From assembly GCF_004331485.1 (NCBI RefSeq), contig NZ_SJKD01000006.1, forward strand, positions 551,155-615,154: DNA of 64,000 bases. The letters run 5' to 3'. Positions 53,109-62,466 of this stretch are shown here, piece after piece; position 1 is the stretch's first letter; each line of letters starts with the position of its first letter. The notes beneath the pieces were generated by a model. The model worked only from the letters and a program-made list of their open reading frames with translations. It was not told where the DNA came from and did no database searches. This DNA comes from Kribbella capetownensis. Its GTDB lineage: Bacteria > Actinomycetota > Actinomycetes > Propionibacteriales > Kribbellaceae. The translations under genes were made by a program, and so were the position numbers.

Positions 53109-54200
53109 TCAGCGGGCGAAAGCGGTGAAGGCCGAGAACTCAGCGTCCGGAGTGGTGCTGGTCAGACCGGCCGTCCACAACCGCCCATCGGCAGCGGCGG
53201 CTCCGGTCAAGGTGCCGTAGGCGGCGTCCGGGCTCGGCGCTTCGACGAACTTCGAACCGCGGTACTCCAGCACGTAGGGCTTCGCGAAGACCCTGTTCCC
53301 GGACTCCTCGAACCGCTCCCCCACGGCGATCGGACGGTTGTCACGCAGCGCGACGTCGTACAGCTGCGACCACCCGGTCGGAGCCGGCACCCGAGTCCAG
53401 GAGACACCGTCGTAGTGCAGGACCAGCGGACGGTCCTGGGCGACATGCTCCACACCGACGAGCCAGATGTTCTTCGGGCCGGCCACCGCGATGCCGGTGG
53501 GGATCTGGGAACCATCAGCCGGTACGTCGTCGACCAGCGTCCACCGCTTGCCGTCGAAGTGCGCCAGTCCGCCGTTCAGCCCGAGCCAGGCGTCTTTGGC
53601 GGAAATGACGGCCAGGGTGTTGCCGTTGATGGATCCCTCGAGTCCTGTCGTCAGTGGCTGCCACGATCCGCCGGAGTACCGGTAGACGACGGCGTGCTCC
53701 TGCCCACCGACGTTCGCCCAGCCGGCCGCCCAGACGGCGCCGTTCGGACCGATGGCGACGCTGCCGAACGACCCGGTCGGCACGGACGGCCCCGGTACGA
53801 CGCGCCAGCGGGTGCCGTTCCAGTGCATGACCAGCGGCTTGGGGGTCGCGGGATCAGCACGGTCCTCGCCTACCGCCCAGACGTTCTTGGCGCCGGCCAC
53901 TGCCACACTCTGCAGCGTCGCGTTCGTGTCCACCGGCTGCGCGGTGGCCTTCCAGCGCTTGCCGTCCCAGCGCAGCGCGAGCGGCCGCTGGTCCTGGAAC
54001 CCGTCGACCTGGTCACCACCCACCGCCCAGGTCTCCCCAGCCCGGCTGTCGATGTCATCAAGGTTTGCCGGCTGCCGCCCGGTCGGAGTCACCGTCCACT
54101 GCGACGCCGCCTGCACGGCGGCCGGCTGTGCTTCCGCAGTGATCGAACTGCCTGTGAACACGCACGCAACGACCCCTAGGACCGCCGCAAGCCTGCGCAT
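53109..54200 (-). CDS. Secreted protein with propeller-like repeats
   Basis: 363 residues. A signal peptide (RRLAAVLGVVACVFTGSSIT) precedes repeated units with the pattern WxVGxD..PLxLxWDGKRW..., such as LRWDGKRWKATAQP, VMHWNGTRWRVVPGP, HFDGKRWTLVDDV and LHYDGVSWTRVPAP, interleaved with VAVAGAKNVWAVG-type segments. About five to six blades suggest a beta-propeller outside the cell. The ligand is unknown. It is followed by a strong terminator and is divergent from the LuxR-AAA gene. Confidence 0.7.
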   Translation of the reverse strand: MRRLAAVLGVVACVFTGSSITAEAQPAAVQAASQWTVTPTGRQPANLDDIDSRAGETWAVGGDQVDGFQDQRPLALRWDGKRWKATAQPVDTNATLQSVAVAGAKNVWAVGEDRADPATPKPLVMHWNGTRWRVVPGPSVPTGSFGSVAIGPNGAVWAAGWANVGGQEHAVVYRYSGGSWQPLTTGLEGSINGNTLAVISAKDAWLGLNGGLAHFDGKRWTLVDDVPADGSQIPTGIAVAGPKNIWLVGVEHVAQDRPLVLHYDGVSWTRVPAPTGWSQLYDVALRDNRPIAVGERFEESGNRVFAKPYVLEYRGSKFVEAPSPDAAYGTLTGAAAADGRLWTAGLTSTTPDAEFSAFTAFAR

Positions 54201-54365
54201 CCCCCGATTGTTCTCCCGCACAGAACCCCTCCAAGTCACCCTCCGGCCCCACGCGAGTCGCAGGCACCACATCTGTAGACGCCACCACTCCCACATCCCG
54301 TCACACCTGACCTGCGATTGGTCTGCGCATGGCGCGGTGCGGATCGGAGGGGGAGACTGGGCCGC

Positions 54366-57320
54366 GTGGGGGCGGCCCGGGGACGGCCGAGCTCCCGGCT
54401 GGTCGGCCGGGGGACGGAGCAGGCGCTTCTCGCGGATGCTTTGACGGGGACCGCGAGCGGGCATCCGTGTGCGGTCGTGGTGCACGGCGAAGCGGGTGCC
54501 GGAAAGACGCGGCTGGTCCGAGAGGTCTGTGACGCACCGGATGGCGACGTGCAGGTCCTCTGGGGGTCCTGCGTGCACTTCGGTGGGGCGTCCGTCCCGT
54601 TCGTGCCGGTGACAGGCGCACTCCAGTCCTGGCTGACCCAGGCCGACTCCCAGCGGCGTACCGAGGTGCTGGCCGGCGCGGGCGAGCTGAGCGCCGTACT
54701 CCCCGCACTCGGTGGCGTCGGGTCGGGCGAACCGGGTCGGCTGCTGCCGCTGATCGACCTGGTGTTCGACCGCATCGCTGCCCAACGGCCGACTGTGGTC
54801 GTGATCGACGATCTGCAGTGGGCGGACCGTACGTCGCTGGACGTACTCGCCTACCTGATCACCGGCTTCCGCGAGCAACGGCTGGCTCTGCTGGCGACCT
54901 GCCGCGACGAGCAACGCGGTGAGGGCCACCCGCTCCACGGCTGGCTCGCCGACATGCGCCGGATGCCGTCGTTCACCGAGCTCCACCTGGACCGGCTCGA
55001 CCTGGCCGCCACCGAGTCCCAGGTCGAAAGCCTGCTCGGCCACGCGGTCGACATCGAGCTGACAGCCCAGATTCACGAGCGGTCGGCCGGCAACCCCTAC
55101 CTCACGGAGCTCCTGGTCCGAGGACTGTCCGGAGACAAGCTCCCGCCGGCCGCGCCCGCAGTCCTCCGCGACGCGCTCCTCGCCACCTGGCACAGCCTCT
55201 CCGCACCAGCCCGCCAGGCAACGCGGGTTCTGGCCGTCGCCGGTCGCCCAACCGATCTGGACGTGACGACAAGTGTCGCGGCCGAACACGGTGTCGAGTC
55301 CGCGGAGCTGCCGGCGTGCTTGGCTGAGGCCGAGGACCAGGGCGTCGTACGACCGGAGCGCGATGGCCGGCCGTGGTTCCGCCACCCGCTGCTCGCGGAG
55401 GTCCTGTACGACGGCATGCCGCTGGGCGAGTGCGCACGGGTTCACTCGACGTACGTGCGGGTGCTCGAGTCGATGCCGGCCGACGTACCAGGGCGTGCGG
55501 CGGATCTCGCCGTACACAATCAGCGGGCGGGGAACGCGGCGGAGAGCTACCGATGGTCGATCGCGGCTGCTGAGCAGGCGGCGTCACTCCGGGCCGCCGG
55601 CGAGCGGGCCGTGCATCTGGAGCGCGCCTGTTCCCTGTGGGAGGCGGTACCACCGGAAGTCCGCGGGCCGGAGCACCTCGATCTACTCCGTCAGACGAGC
55701 CAAGCCTGCGGCCTCGTCGGCCAGCTAGCGACGGCGGTCAGTCTGGCCGAACAGGCTTTGAGACTGGTGGACCCGGTCCGCGATCCGCTGCTCACCAGCA
55801 CGCTGCTCCTGGCGCGTCGCAAGCTGTCGCTGCCACGTCCGGAAATGGCCCAGGCAGTCGACCCCGAGCTTCTCGAGGCGGTGCGACTCACCGAGCCGTA
55901 CCCCGACAGCCCCGAGCGAGCTCAGGCGTTGGCAGCACTCGCTGTCGCTGAACATTGGGATGCGTTGGACAAACAGGCGTGGGCGGATGCCGAGGACGCT
56001 GTCGCGGTCGCACGACGATCGGGGTCGGCACTCGCACTCGCTGCTGCCCTCAGCGCCCGGTCGGTCGCCCACCTCTACACCGTCGGGAACTCTCTGGAGG
56101 ACGCCGAGGAGGCCGTGCGACTGGCGCGATCGTGTGACTCGGTCGAGTGGCTGGAGGACGCTGCGACGTGGCGCGTGCACAGCTTGTACAACCTGGGCAG
56201 GATCGCCGACGCCACAGCGTCGGCGCTGGAGGTGTGCGACGCCGTCGTCGAGAGAAGCTCGGATCATCTTCTGACCTCTCTCGCGGCAGGCGGACTGCTG
56301 GATCTGGGGCAGTGGGACGACTGTCGTCGGCTCCTGCGGACAGCCTTGGCGGCCCGGTCCGCCGGCCGAGGTGGCGCATCGATTCGGCTGACGGCGGCAC
56401 AGTTGGCAGTACGGCAAGGACGGCTGGCAGAGGCCAGGCTGCATGTGGAGCGCGCTGCTGAGGTGATCGCGGCAGACTTCACCGGGCTGCGGGGACTGTT
56501 GACGACGGCCCGCACCGAGGTGCTGGTGGCATCTGGTGAACCGCAGCGGGCGTTGGAGATTCTCGTGGAGGAGATCTTCATGCCGCACGGGCTCTACAAC
56601 AGCGTCCAGGACGAGTGCCTCCCGCTGTTTGCCGGAACCGCTGCCGACGTCGCGCAGGCGGCCCGTGATGCCGGTGACGACGAGGAGGTCGCACGGGCGA
56701 TCGCCGTACTCGATGAGGGGCTTGGCAGATGGCCGGTGCCACCGTTCACGGTGGAGCGTGAAGACGTCCTGGACGAGGCGGCGTGCAAGGCTCTGTTCGA
56801 GGCCGAGGTCGCTCGCTGCAAGGGTTTGCCAGGCCAGGCTGAGCTCTGGCAGCGGGCAGTCGATGCCTGCCATCTAGGCACCGATCCGTGGCAGGAAACC
56901 GTCTCCCGCGTCCGGTGCGCCCGCGCCGAACTCTCCGAAGGCGCACCGGCCTCCGCAGTCAGCCAGCTCCTGCGCGACGCGCACCACCGTACGCTCGAGC
57001 TCGGCGCCGAACCCCTCAGACGCGAGGTCGAGACTCTGGCCCGGCTGGCCCGAGTCGACCTCCGAGAACCGGTCGCGATGCCAGCCGAGTCCCCCGCCCC
57101 ACTGGCCGCCCTGACAGCCCGCGAGCGCCAGATCCTGACCTACCTCATGGCCGGCCGCTCCAACGGCGACATCGGCAGAGAACTGGTCATCACCGAAAAG
57201 ACGGTCAGCGTCCACGTCTCCAACATCCTCCGCAAAACCGGCACCACCAACCGCCTAGAAGCCGCCGCCCTGGCCGAGCGCCTGGGCGCAGCCCAAACCC
57301 CGCCCAAGCCAACCGCCTGA
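54366..57320 (+). CDS. Large LuxR-family AAA (MalT-like) regulator
   Basis: 984 residues from GTG 54366, with GGAGGGGGAG upstream. It has Walker A GEAGAGKT (41-48), Walker B VVVIDDLQWADRT, a long TPR-like helical middle (YRWSIAAAEQAASLRAAGERAV; repeated LARRSGSALALAAALSARS) and a C-terminal LuxR HTH LTARERQILTYLMAGRSNGDIG with VSVHVSNILRKTG. Such ATP-dependent activators sense ligands through the repeats. It is divergent from the secreted repeat protein; targets are unknown. Confidence 0.9.
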   Translation: MGAARGRPSSRLVGRGTEQALLADALTGTASGHPCAVVVHGEAGAGKTRLVREVCDAPDGDVQVLWGSCVHFGGASVPFVPVTGALQSWLTQADSQRRTEVLAGAGELSAVLPALGGVGSGEPGRLLPLIDLVFDRIAAQRPTVVVIDDLQWADRTSLDVLAYLITGFREQRLALLATCRDEQRGEGHPLHGWLADMRRMPSFTELHLDRLDLAATESQVESLLGHAVDIELTAQIHERSAGNPYLTELLVRGLSGDKLPPAAPAVLRDALLATWHSLSAPARQATRVLAVAGRPTDLDVTTSVAAEHGVESAELPACLAEAEDQGVVRPERDGRPWFRHPLLAEVLYDGMPLGECARVHSTYVRVLESMPADVPGRAADLAVHNQRAGNAAESYRWSIAAAEQAASLRAAGERAVHLERACSLWEAVPPEVRGPEHLDLLRQTSQACGLVGQLATAVSLAEQALRLVDPVRDPLLTSTLLLARRKLSLPRPEMAQAVDPELLEAVRLTEPYPDSPERAQALAALAVAEHWDALDKQAWADAEDAVAVARRSGSALALAAALSARSVAHLYTVGNSLEDAEEAVRLARSCDSVEWLEDAATWRVHSLYNLGRIADATASALEVCDAVVERSSDHLLTSLAAGGLLDLGQWDDCRRLLRTALAARSAGRGGASIRLTAAQLAVRQGRLAEARLHVERAAEVIAADFTGLRGLLTTARTEVLVASGEPQRALEILVEEIFMPHGLYNSVQDECLPLFAGTAADVAQAARDAGDDEEVARAIAVLDEGLGRWPVPPFTVEREDVLDEAACKALFEAEVARCKGLPGQAELWQRAVDACHLGTDPWQETVSRVRCARAELSEGAPASAVSQLLRDAHHRTLELGAEPLRREVETLARLARVDLREPVAMPAESPAPLAALTARERQILTYLMAGRSNGDIGRELVITEKTVSVHVSNILRKTGTTNRLEAAALAERLGAAQTPPKPTA

Positions 57321-57539
57321 CCCACTCGCCACACCCTCACACCCGACAGGATCCCCAGGTGGACACTTGAGCGGGTGCCGATGCCGACCGCCCGTGGGGT
57401 ATTGAGACCGCCGAGGGGCGCACCGAGTTTGTTGTGTGGGAGTGACCCCTGCGGGAGGAGGATGGCGTTGGCATGGAGCAGGTTGGGAAGCCGGGGAGGG
57501 GACTCGGCTGCCGGAGCGGCGGATGACCAGGAGCGAACC

Positions 57540-57872
57540 ATGGGACTCACTCTCGGAGCGATCGTTCTCAACGTGAAGGAGGTCGGCCCAGCGGCCGAGT
57601 TCTGGCGCCAGGCCCTCGGGTACGGCGCCGCACCCGACAACCCCGACTTCCTTGTCCCGCCCGGCGGCCGGCCCACCGAACTCCACCTCGACGAAACCGA
57701 CCGCACCCACCTGGACCTCTGGGTCGACCGCACGACCTCCACCATCGAGGCCGAAGTCGACCGCCTGATCGCCCTCGGCGCCCGCCGCGTCGAGGACTGG
57801 ACCTACCCGCCGAACGCAGACTTCGTCGTCCTGGCCGCCCCCGACGACACCATCTTCTGCATCATCGGGTGA
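57540..57872 (+). CDS. VOC/glyoxalase-like protein
   Basis: 110 residues from ATG 57540 (AGGAG upstream). TLGAIVLNVKEVGPAAEFWRQALGYG, ELHLDETDRTHLDLWVD and EVDRLIALGARRVEDW then DFVVLAAPDDTIFCIIG follow the single-domain VOC pattern. It probably binds or detoxifies a small molecule. Its stop overlaps the next start as GTGA. Confidence 0.78.
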   Translation: MGLTLGAIVLNVKEVGPAAEFWRQALGYGAAPDNPDFLVPPGGRPTELHLDETDRTHLDLWVDRTTSTIEAEVDRLIALGARRVEDWTYPPNADFVVLAAPDDTIFCIIG

Positions 57873-58534
57873 GCGTTCCCACCCGCGGGATTGCCCTGCT
57901 GCTGAACGCGTTCGGGCTCCCGCGTCTGCCACTGCAGGTCCAATCAACCGGCCCGCAGTACGACGACCTCACCGAACGCTGGCTGGACGCGTCGCACGGA
58001 TGGCAGCCGCCCGACGACACAGCGACGTACCTCCGCTGGCTCGCAACCCACCGCGACGTACTGTTCCACGGCAGCCAGCGCGCCGACCTGGACCAGCTCA
58101 CACCGGACCGCGAATCGGGCGACAGTACGGCGTTCGGCAACCAGCGCGCGGTCTTCGCCACGGACGACCCGATCTGGGCGATGTGGTTCGCGCTCCTGAA
58201 CCGCAGCCCCGGATACCGCTCGACCCGCAACGGAGCCTGGTCGGTGCGCGGCGGGCACGACCGGCACTACTTCTTCTCAGTCGACAGTGACCAACCCGAC
58301 GCAGACCTGCTGACCCCCGGGTGGCTCTACGTCCTCCCCCGCTCCGGCTTCACCCGCGAACGACCCGCCGCCGGCCTCGTCCAGTCCGGTCAATGGATCA
58401 ACCCCAACCCAGTAAGGCCAATCGCCCACCTACCGGTCTCCCCCACCGACTTCCCCTTCCCGAACCACGTCCACCGCCACACCCCGAGAACCGGCATGCT
58501 CCGCACCCTCTGGAACCGTCGGCGACCGACCTGA
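57869..58534 (+). CDS. Hypothetical protein, possible ADP-ribosyltransferase-like fold
   Basis: 221 residues, GTG start overlapping the VOC stop. The centre has DVLFHGSQRADLDQLTPDRESGDSTAFGNQRAVFATDDPIWAMWFALL. The FHGS...FGNQ-AVFATD pattern recurs in actinobacterial proteins of unknown function and recalls KptA/ART folds (HGT then a FAT-type strand), but no NAD-handling residues are proven. A Pro/Arg-rich tail follows. The fold suggestion is inference only. Confidence 0.55.
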   Translation: MSVPTRGIALLLNAFGLPRLPLQVQSTGPQYDDLTERWLDASHGWQPPDDTATYLRWLATHRDVLFHGSQRADLDQLTPDRESGDSTAFGNQRAVFATDDPIWAMWFALLNRSPGYRSTRNGAWSVRGGHDRHYFFSVDSDQPDADLLTPGWLYVLPRSGFTRERPAAGLVQSGQWINPNPVRPIAHLPVSPTDFPFPNHVHRHTPRTGMLRTLWNRRRPT

Positions 58535-58613
58535 TCGGATCGACCGCCTCAGCCGGCGAACGAGCCCTCCGCGAAGGCCTGCGCAGACCTCGCCACCGCC
58601 ATCGAGGTGGCGT

Positions 58614-59282
58614 CGTTGCGCCTACCTCGCGTTCACGGCGGCGTACGCGCCCGGATCCGGCCAAGACGTCGTACGCGCGACTGAAGCCGGCGAGGCGATC
58701 CGGTTGGTCCGAGTACTTCGCGAGGTCGGTCCGGGGAGCGATGATCTCGACGCACTGCAGGCGTTGATGATGCTCCAGCACTCTCGCCGTGACGCACGCG
58801 TCGACGACGGCAAGCTCGTATTCCTTCCCGATCAGGATCACGACCGCTGGCGCCCAACCGAGATCGCCGAAGCACTCGCCCTCCTGACTCTGCTGGCCCA
58901 GCAAGCACCGTCCACGCCGTACTTGCTTCAGGCACTCATCGCGGCCGAGCACTCGATCGCACCGACCGCCGCCGACACTGACTGGATTCGCATCGCCGAG
59001 TGGTACGAAGAGCTCGAGCTCATGACGGGATCGCCTGTGGTTCGGATCAACCGCGCCGTCGCCGTTGCGGAGGCGGACGGTCCGACCGCCAGACACGGCC
59101 TAAGCCTGCTCGACGGACTGCAGCTGCCCGGCCACCGTCTTCCCGCGGTGCGTGCCGAGCTCCTGGCCCGCGCCGGTCGTCCCGACGAGGCACTGACGGC
59201 GTACGACGCCGCCCTCGCAGCCTGCGACAACGCGGCTGAACGGGACCATCTGACGCACCGACGAGCAAACCTCCGGCCCTGA
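58614..59282 (+). pseudogene. ECF sigma factor C-terminal domain, sigma-2/sigma-4 region lost
   Basis: From about 58620 the frame reads AYLAFTAAYAPGSGQDVVRATEAGEAIRLVRVL, DALQALMMLQHSRRDARVDDGKLVFLPDQDHDRWRPTEI, then VVRINRAVAVAEADGPTARHGLSLLDGL and RAELLARAGRPDEALTAYDAAL. This is the DUF6596 and helical tail of ECF42-type sigma factors, normally preceded by about 170 residues with sigma-2 and sigma-4. Those are absent here and the DNA upstream is unrelated, so the gene has lost its DNA-binding part. Confidence 0.72.
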
Positions 59283-59290
59283 GGTTTGGC

Positions 59291-60124
59291 ATGCTCACCG
59301 ACATGGCTGATGGAGCAATGGTCGACGTCGGGGATGTCACGTTGTTCGTCCGGGAACTCGGCGAGCGCGGCGAGAAGCCGTCGTTGGTGGTGATGCACGG
59401 CGGCCCGGATGTCGGCCACGGCTATCTGGTGCCCGGGTTGGAGCCGTTGGCTCGCGACCATCACGTCGTACTTTTCGACTTCCGGGGTTGCGGCCGGAGC
59501 AGCCGCGGCCTTCCCGACGAGGATCTTCAACCGGAGTACGTCGTACAGGACACGCACCGGTTGATCGACAAGCTCGGCCTCGGGCAGGTGGATCTGCTGG
59601 GTTTCTCCACCGGCGGCAGGGCGGCGATGCAGTTCGTCGACAAGCATCCTGAGCAGGTACGGCGGCTCGTGCTCGCGTCGACCACGGCGTACACCGATGG
59701 GGAGCAATACCTGGTGGGCTGGGAGGAATACGAGCGGCGCCAACGCGCGGAGGACGCGGCCGGCGGGAGGCTGCGGAACTCCACCGTCTTCGTCTGGGAC
59801 CTGGACCTCGTACCGGCGTACCTGGAACTGCTGGAGGGCCCAGGTTCCGACACCGGCGACTGGAGCGAGGAACGCGCGATCAACGGCGACATGCACCCGT
59901 GGTGTCCCGGCGACCCCGAACGCATCCTGCGCGACTTCGGCAAGCCCATCCTGATCCTCCACGGCGAGCAAGACATGGGATTCCCCGTCCAGTTGGCCCG
60001 CCGCCTCCACGCGGCCCTCCCCACCAGCGACCTGGCCGTCATCCCCAACACCGCCCACATGTGCCACTTCGAAAGCCCAACCACCTGGGCTCACCACATC
60101 CGCGAGTTCCTCCAGTCGCCCTGA
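59291..60124 (+). CDS. Alpha/beta-hydrolase (proline-iminopeptidase-like)
   Basis: 277 residues. VVMHGGPDVGHGYLVPGL supplies the oxyanion HGGP, LDFRG-type FDFRGCGRSSRG the next turn, GFSTGG the nucleophile elbow (GxSxG), and a late NTAHMCHFESP the catalytic His; ILHGEQDMGFP gives the Asp region. HGGP and GxSxG point to the S33 peptidase or hydrolase group. It is preceded immediately by the sigma remnant. The substrate is unknown. Confidence 0.87.
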   Translation: MLTDMADGAMVDVGDVTLFVRELGERGEKPSLVVMHGGPDVGHGYLVPGLEPLARDHHVVLFDFRGCGRSSRGLPDEDLQPEYVVQDTHRLIDKLGLGQVDLLGFSTGGRAAMQFVDKHPEQVRRLVLASTTAYTDGEQYLVGWEEYERRQRAEDAAGGRLRNSTVFVWDLDLVPAYLELLEGPGSDTGDWSEERAINGDMHPWCPGDPERILRDFGKPILILHGEQDMGFPVQLARRLHAALPTSDLAVIPNTAHMCHFESPTTWAHHIREFLQSP

Positions 60125-60146
60125 GCACACCGGAATACTTGCTGCC

Positions 60147-60638
60147 ATGGTGAACGAGGTCGGTGGTTGGGTCTGGCCCGCAAACGTCCGCAAGGCACTG
60201 GAGTACATCTCAGCGTGCGTCGACTATCGCTTCGACGACCTCGACTGGATGGCCGTCGAGACCGCACTCCCCCACACCAGCTGGGACTCTCCCGAAGGCT
60301 GGTACGACTACCCCATCGTCGGCACCCAGACGCTCACTGTGTTCCTGGCCTGCGACCCCGGCGACCCGGTCTGCATCAGAGTCCAAGGAGACCTGGACCC
60401 GGTCCAATTCGCCACCATCGAAACCACCATTTCCCTCCTCGCCGAGATCGAACCGGCCGACAGTCAGCGGCCGAGTTGCCGCAGCCAGGGGTGGTTGTTG
60501 TCGGTACGACGGATCATGTCCCGGAGCCAGAGCTGCTTGGTCTCACTCAGCAGCGGCCAGACGCACGCCAGATCGCGCTCGTCCTTCGTACGCCGCTTCC
60601 GGGCCTTGAACAGCAGAACGATCTCGGGGTTGAGGTAG
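60147..60638 (+). CDS. Hypothetical protein, reading frame runs into the convergent gene
   Basis: 163 residues as an open frame. The first 105 (WVWPANVRKALEYISACVDYRF, WDSPEGWYDYPIVGTQTLTVFLACDP) look like a real protein. Past about residue 106, at 60464, the frame is antisense to the nucleotidyltransferase gene and turns basic and low-complexity. The true C-terminus was probably lost or the stop has been mutated. No family recognised. Confidence 0.5.
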   Translation: MVNEVGGWVWPANVRKALEYISACVDYRFDDLDWMAVETALPHTSWDSPEGWYDYPIVGTQTLTVFLACDPGDPVCIRVQGDLDPVQFATIETTISLLAEIEPADSQRPSCRSQGWLLSVRRIMSRSQSCLVSLSSGQTHARSRSSFVRRFRALNSRTISGLR

Positions 60639-61138
60639 CGAATCCCGTCACCCGCAACCCATGTGACGTCTTCCAGCGGGGCAATGTGGTCCGCGATGAA
60701 CTTGTTCGTCCACAGTCCGTCGCGATCCGGCGTCAACGGCAGGTCGATCACCCACGGCGCATCACCGTGTTCGCGCACCCAGATCTGACTCGCCGGATGA
60801 AACACCTCCGGATGCCGATCGGTCAGCGGCCGCATGTCCTCCCCGGCAAGACACCACAGATGCCACCGATCCCCGACATGCGCCCTCAGTGCAGGAACAT
60901 CAGAAGCAAGGATCGAGACATCCACGTCGCCATGCCGTCGGGCCACGCCCGTGAACGCATCGACAGCCCACCCACCAACCACCCACCAGGGTCGGTCGAA
61001 CCCCTCCATGAACCCGGCAACCCCAGCCAGATCCATCGCCTCCCAGCGCCCATAGAGCCGAGCCCAGTACGCCGCCTCAGCCACCTCATCCGCCGTCGGC
61101 CCCCATCCCTCAGGCCGCTGCTTCATCCAGCCGCTCAC
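60464..61138 (-). CDS. Nucleotidyltransferase (lincosamide/aminoglycoside-type)
   Basis: 224 residues, GTG start overlapping the GNAT stop. The motif WWVVGGWAVDAFTGVARRHGDVDVSI is the nucleotidyltransferase active site (GGW...HGDxD). Downstream LTPDRDGLWTNKFIADHIAPLED and EIVLLFKARKRRTKDERDL complete the fold, similar to lincosamide or aminoglycoside adenylyltransferases. Resistance is possible but substrate unknown. It is operonic with the GNAT gene. Confidence 0.82.
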   Translation of the reverse strand: MSGWMKQRPEGWGPTADEVAEAAYWARLYGRWEAMDLAGVAGFMEGFDRPWWVVGGWAVDAFTGVARRHGDVDVSILASDVPALRAHVGDRWHLWCLAGEDMRPLTDRHPEVFHPASQIWVREHGDAPWVIDLPLTPDRDGLWTNKFIADHIAPLEDVTWVAGDGIRYLNPEIVLLFKARKRRTKDERDLACVWPLLSETKQLWLRDMIRRTDNNHPWLRQLGR

Positions 61139-61695
61139 AGACTTCGGCGTACGACGACGTTGCGTTTCGCCTTGGTGCGTTCCTCGCCGTACACCGTGAA
61201 GCCGGCAGCGACAAACGTGCTCAGCATCCCGCGCCCAGGATCGCCGGGCATGGCCTTGACCGGATAGGCCTCCACCAGCCGCGCGCCTGAATCGCGGGCG
61301 TATTCGACCGCCGCCTCCACCAGCGGCAGCGTCGTACCACGTCCGCGATACCCACTCTTCACGAACAGACAGTTGATCGCCCAGATCGACTCATCCTCCG
61401 GCTCGTCGATCGGCAACGCCCGCGAGTGGACGATCGCGTAGTACTCCGGCCGCGGCGCAACCGCACACCAAGCAGCCGGCCGCTCATCGACATACCCGAT
61501 CAACCCAACCGGCGACCCCGCCCGCACAAACCCCTCCAAGGCGGCCCGATTCTCCGCGCTGCCATTCGCCGCAACCACCGAACTCGGCAACCGCCGAGCC
61601 ATGCACCAACACCCCCGCGTCCCCCCACTGGGCCCGAACAACTCAACCAGGTCGTCCCACCGCCCCTGATCAACCGCCCGAACCGTCACGTCCAT
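61135..61695 (-). CDS. GNAT-family acetyltransferase
   Basis: 186 residues from ATG 61695. VDQGRWDDLVELFG begins the fold, and INCLFVKSGYRGRGTTLPLVEAAVEYARDSGARLVEAYPVKAMPG contains the acetyl-CoA RGRGT loop, with TFVAAGFTVYGEERTKAKR at the end. It ends by overlapping the nucleotidyltransferase start (GTGA), so the two are coupled; together they resemble a small-molecule modification pair. Confidence 0.83.
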   Translation of the reverse strand: MDVTVRAVDQGRWDDLVELFGPSGGTRGCWCMARRLPSSVVAANGSAENRAALEGFVRAGSPVGLIGYVDERPAAWCAVAPRPEYYAIVHSRALPIDEPEDESIWAINCLFVKSGYRGRGTTLPLVEAAVEYARDSGARLVEAYPVKAMPGDPGRGMLSTFVAAGFTVYGEERTKAKRNVVVRRSL

Positions 61696-61899
61696 CCCCG
61701 CAGTCAACCACCGCCCCCCGACAGAAACCCGCCCCCCAGAACCCGCTGCAGCGAATCATGATCGACATGAACTCAGCCCCGGTACGTCGCCCCGCATCCC
61801 CCCGGCGCCTGGACCGCGACTTCTACCTCGTCCGCAGTGATGTGGCAGGCCGGTGGAGTCGCACATGAACACCCATAGGTCAGCCGGCGGCTAACTAGG

Positions 61900-62451
61900 A
61901 TGCTCGGCATGGACGGGATCTTGGCTGGCTCAGGTCTCGGGTTGACTCGGGGAGAGGTGAGCCTGGAACCGAGCGATCCAGCGTGGCAGGCGGCGTACGG
62001 GCAGGTGGCTTTGAAGCTGCGGGCAGCTCTGAGCGATCTGGCGATTGCGGTGGAGCACGTCGGCTCCACCGCCGTACCAGGACTGCCCGCCAAGCCAATA
62101 CTCGACATCGCTGTAGGCCTACGCCCCGCGGCGGACCGGGACACCGTGTTCGAGGCATTGCAATCGCTCGGCTTCATCCACCGAGGGACGGTCGAGGAGG
62201 ACGAGGGACTCACCATGATGTTCGGCTGGGAAGACACCCCGCGACATCGGATCGTCAATCTCCACGTAGTCACACACGACACCCGGCGCTGGCGCGAATG
62301 GCTGTCCTTCCGCGACCAACTCCGAGCGGACCAGCAAGCAAGGGATGCGTACGCCGACCTCAAGGCCGACCTGGCCCGCAAATTCCCCAACGACCGCAAG
62401 TCCTACATCGCCGGCAAAGACACCTTCGTACAACGCATCCTCACAACCTGA
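61900..62451 (+). CDS. GrpB/UPF0157 protein
   Basis: 183 residues (start could be 61909). The GrpB signature is EPSDPAWQAAYGQVALKLRAAL, VEHVGSTAVPGLPAKPILDIAVGL and LNLHVVTHD-like VNLHVVTHDTRRWREWLSFRDQL. The fold is nucleotidyltransferase-like (GSTAVPGLPAKPILDI) and related to dephospho-CoA-kinase C-terminal GrpB domains. Function uncertain. The 3' end is followed by a short tandem repeat. Confidence 0.85.
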   Translation: MLGMDGILAGSGLGLTRGEVSLEPSDPAWQAAYGQVALKLRAALSDLAIAVEHVGSTAVPGLPAKPILDIAVGLRPAADRDTVFEALQSLGFIHRGTVEEDEGLTMMFGWEDTPRHRIVNLHVVTHDTRRWREWLSFRDQLRADQQARDAYADLKADLARKFPNDRKSYIAGKDTFVQRILTT

Positions 62452-62466
62452 CAACCTGACAACCTG
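62443..62466. repeat. Three tandem ACAACCTG units
   Basis: ACAACCTG is repeated three times without a gap, starting inside the last codons of the GrpB gene and running past its stop. Slippage at such a repeat could vary the gene's C-terminus. Confidence 0.6.
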
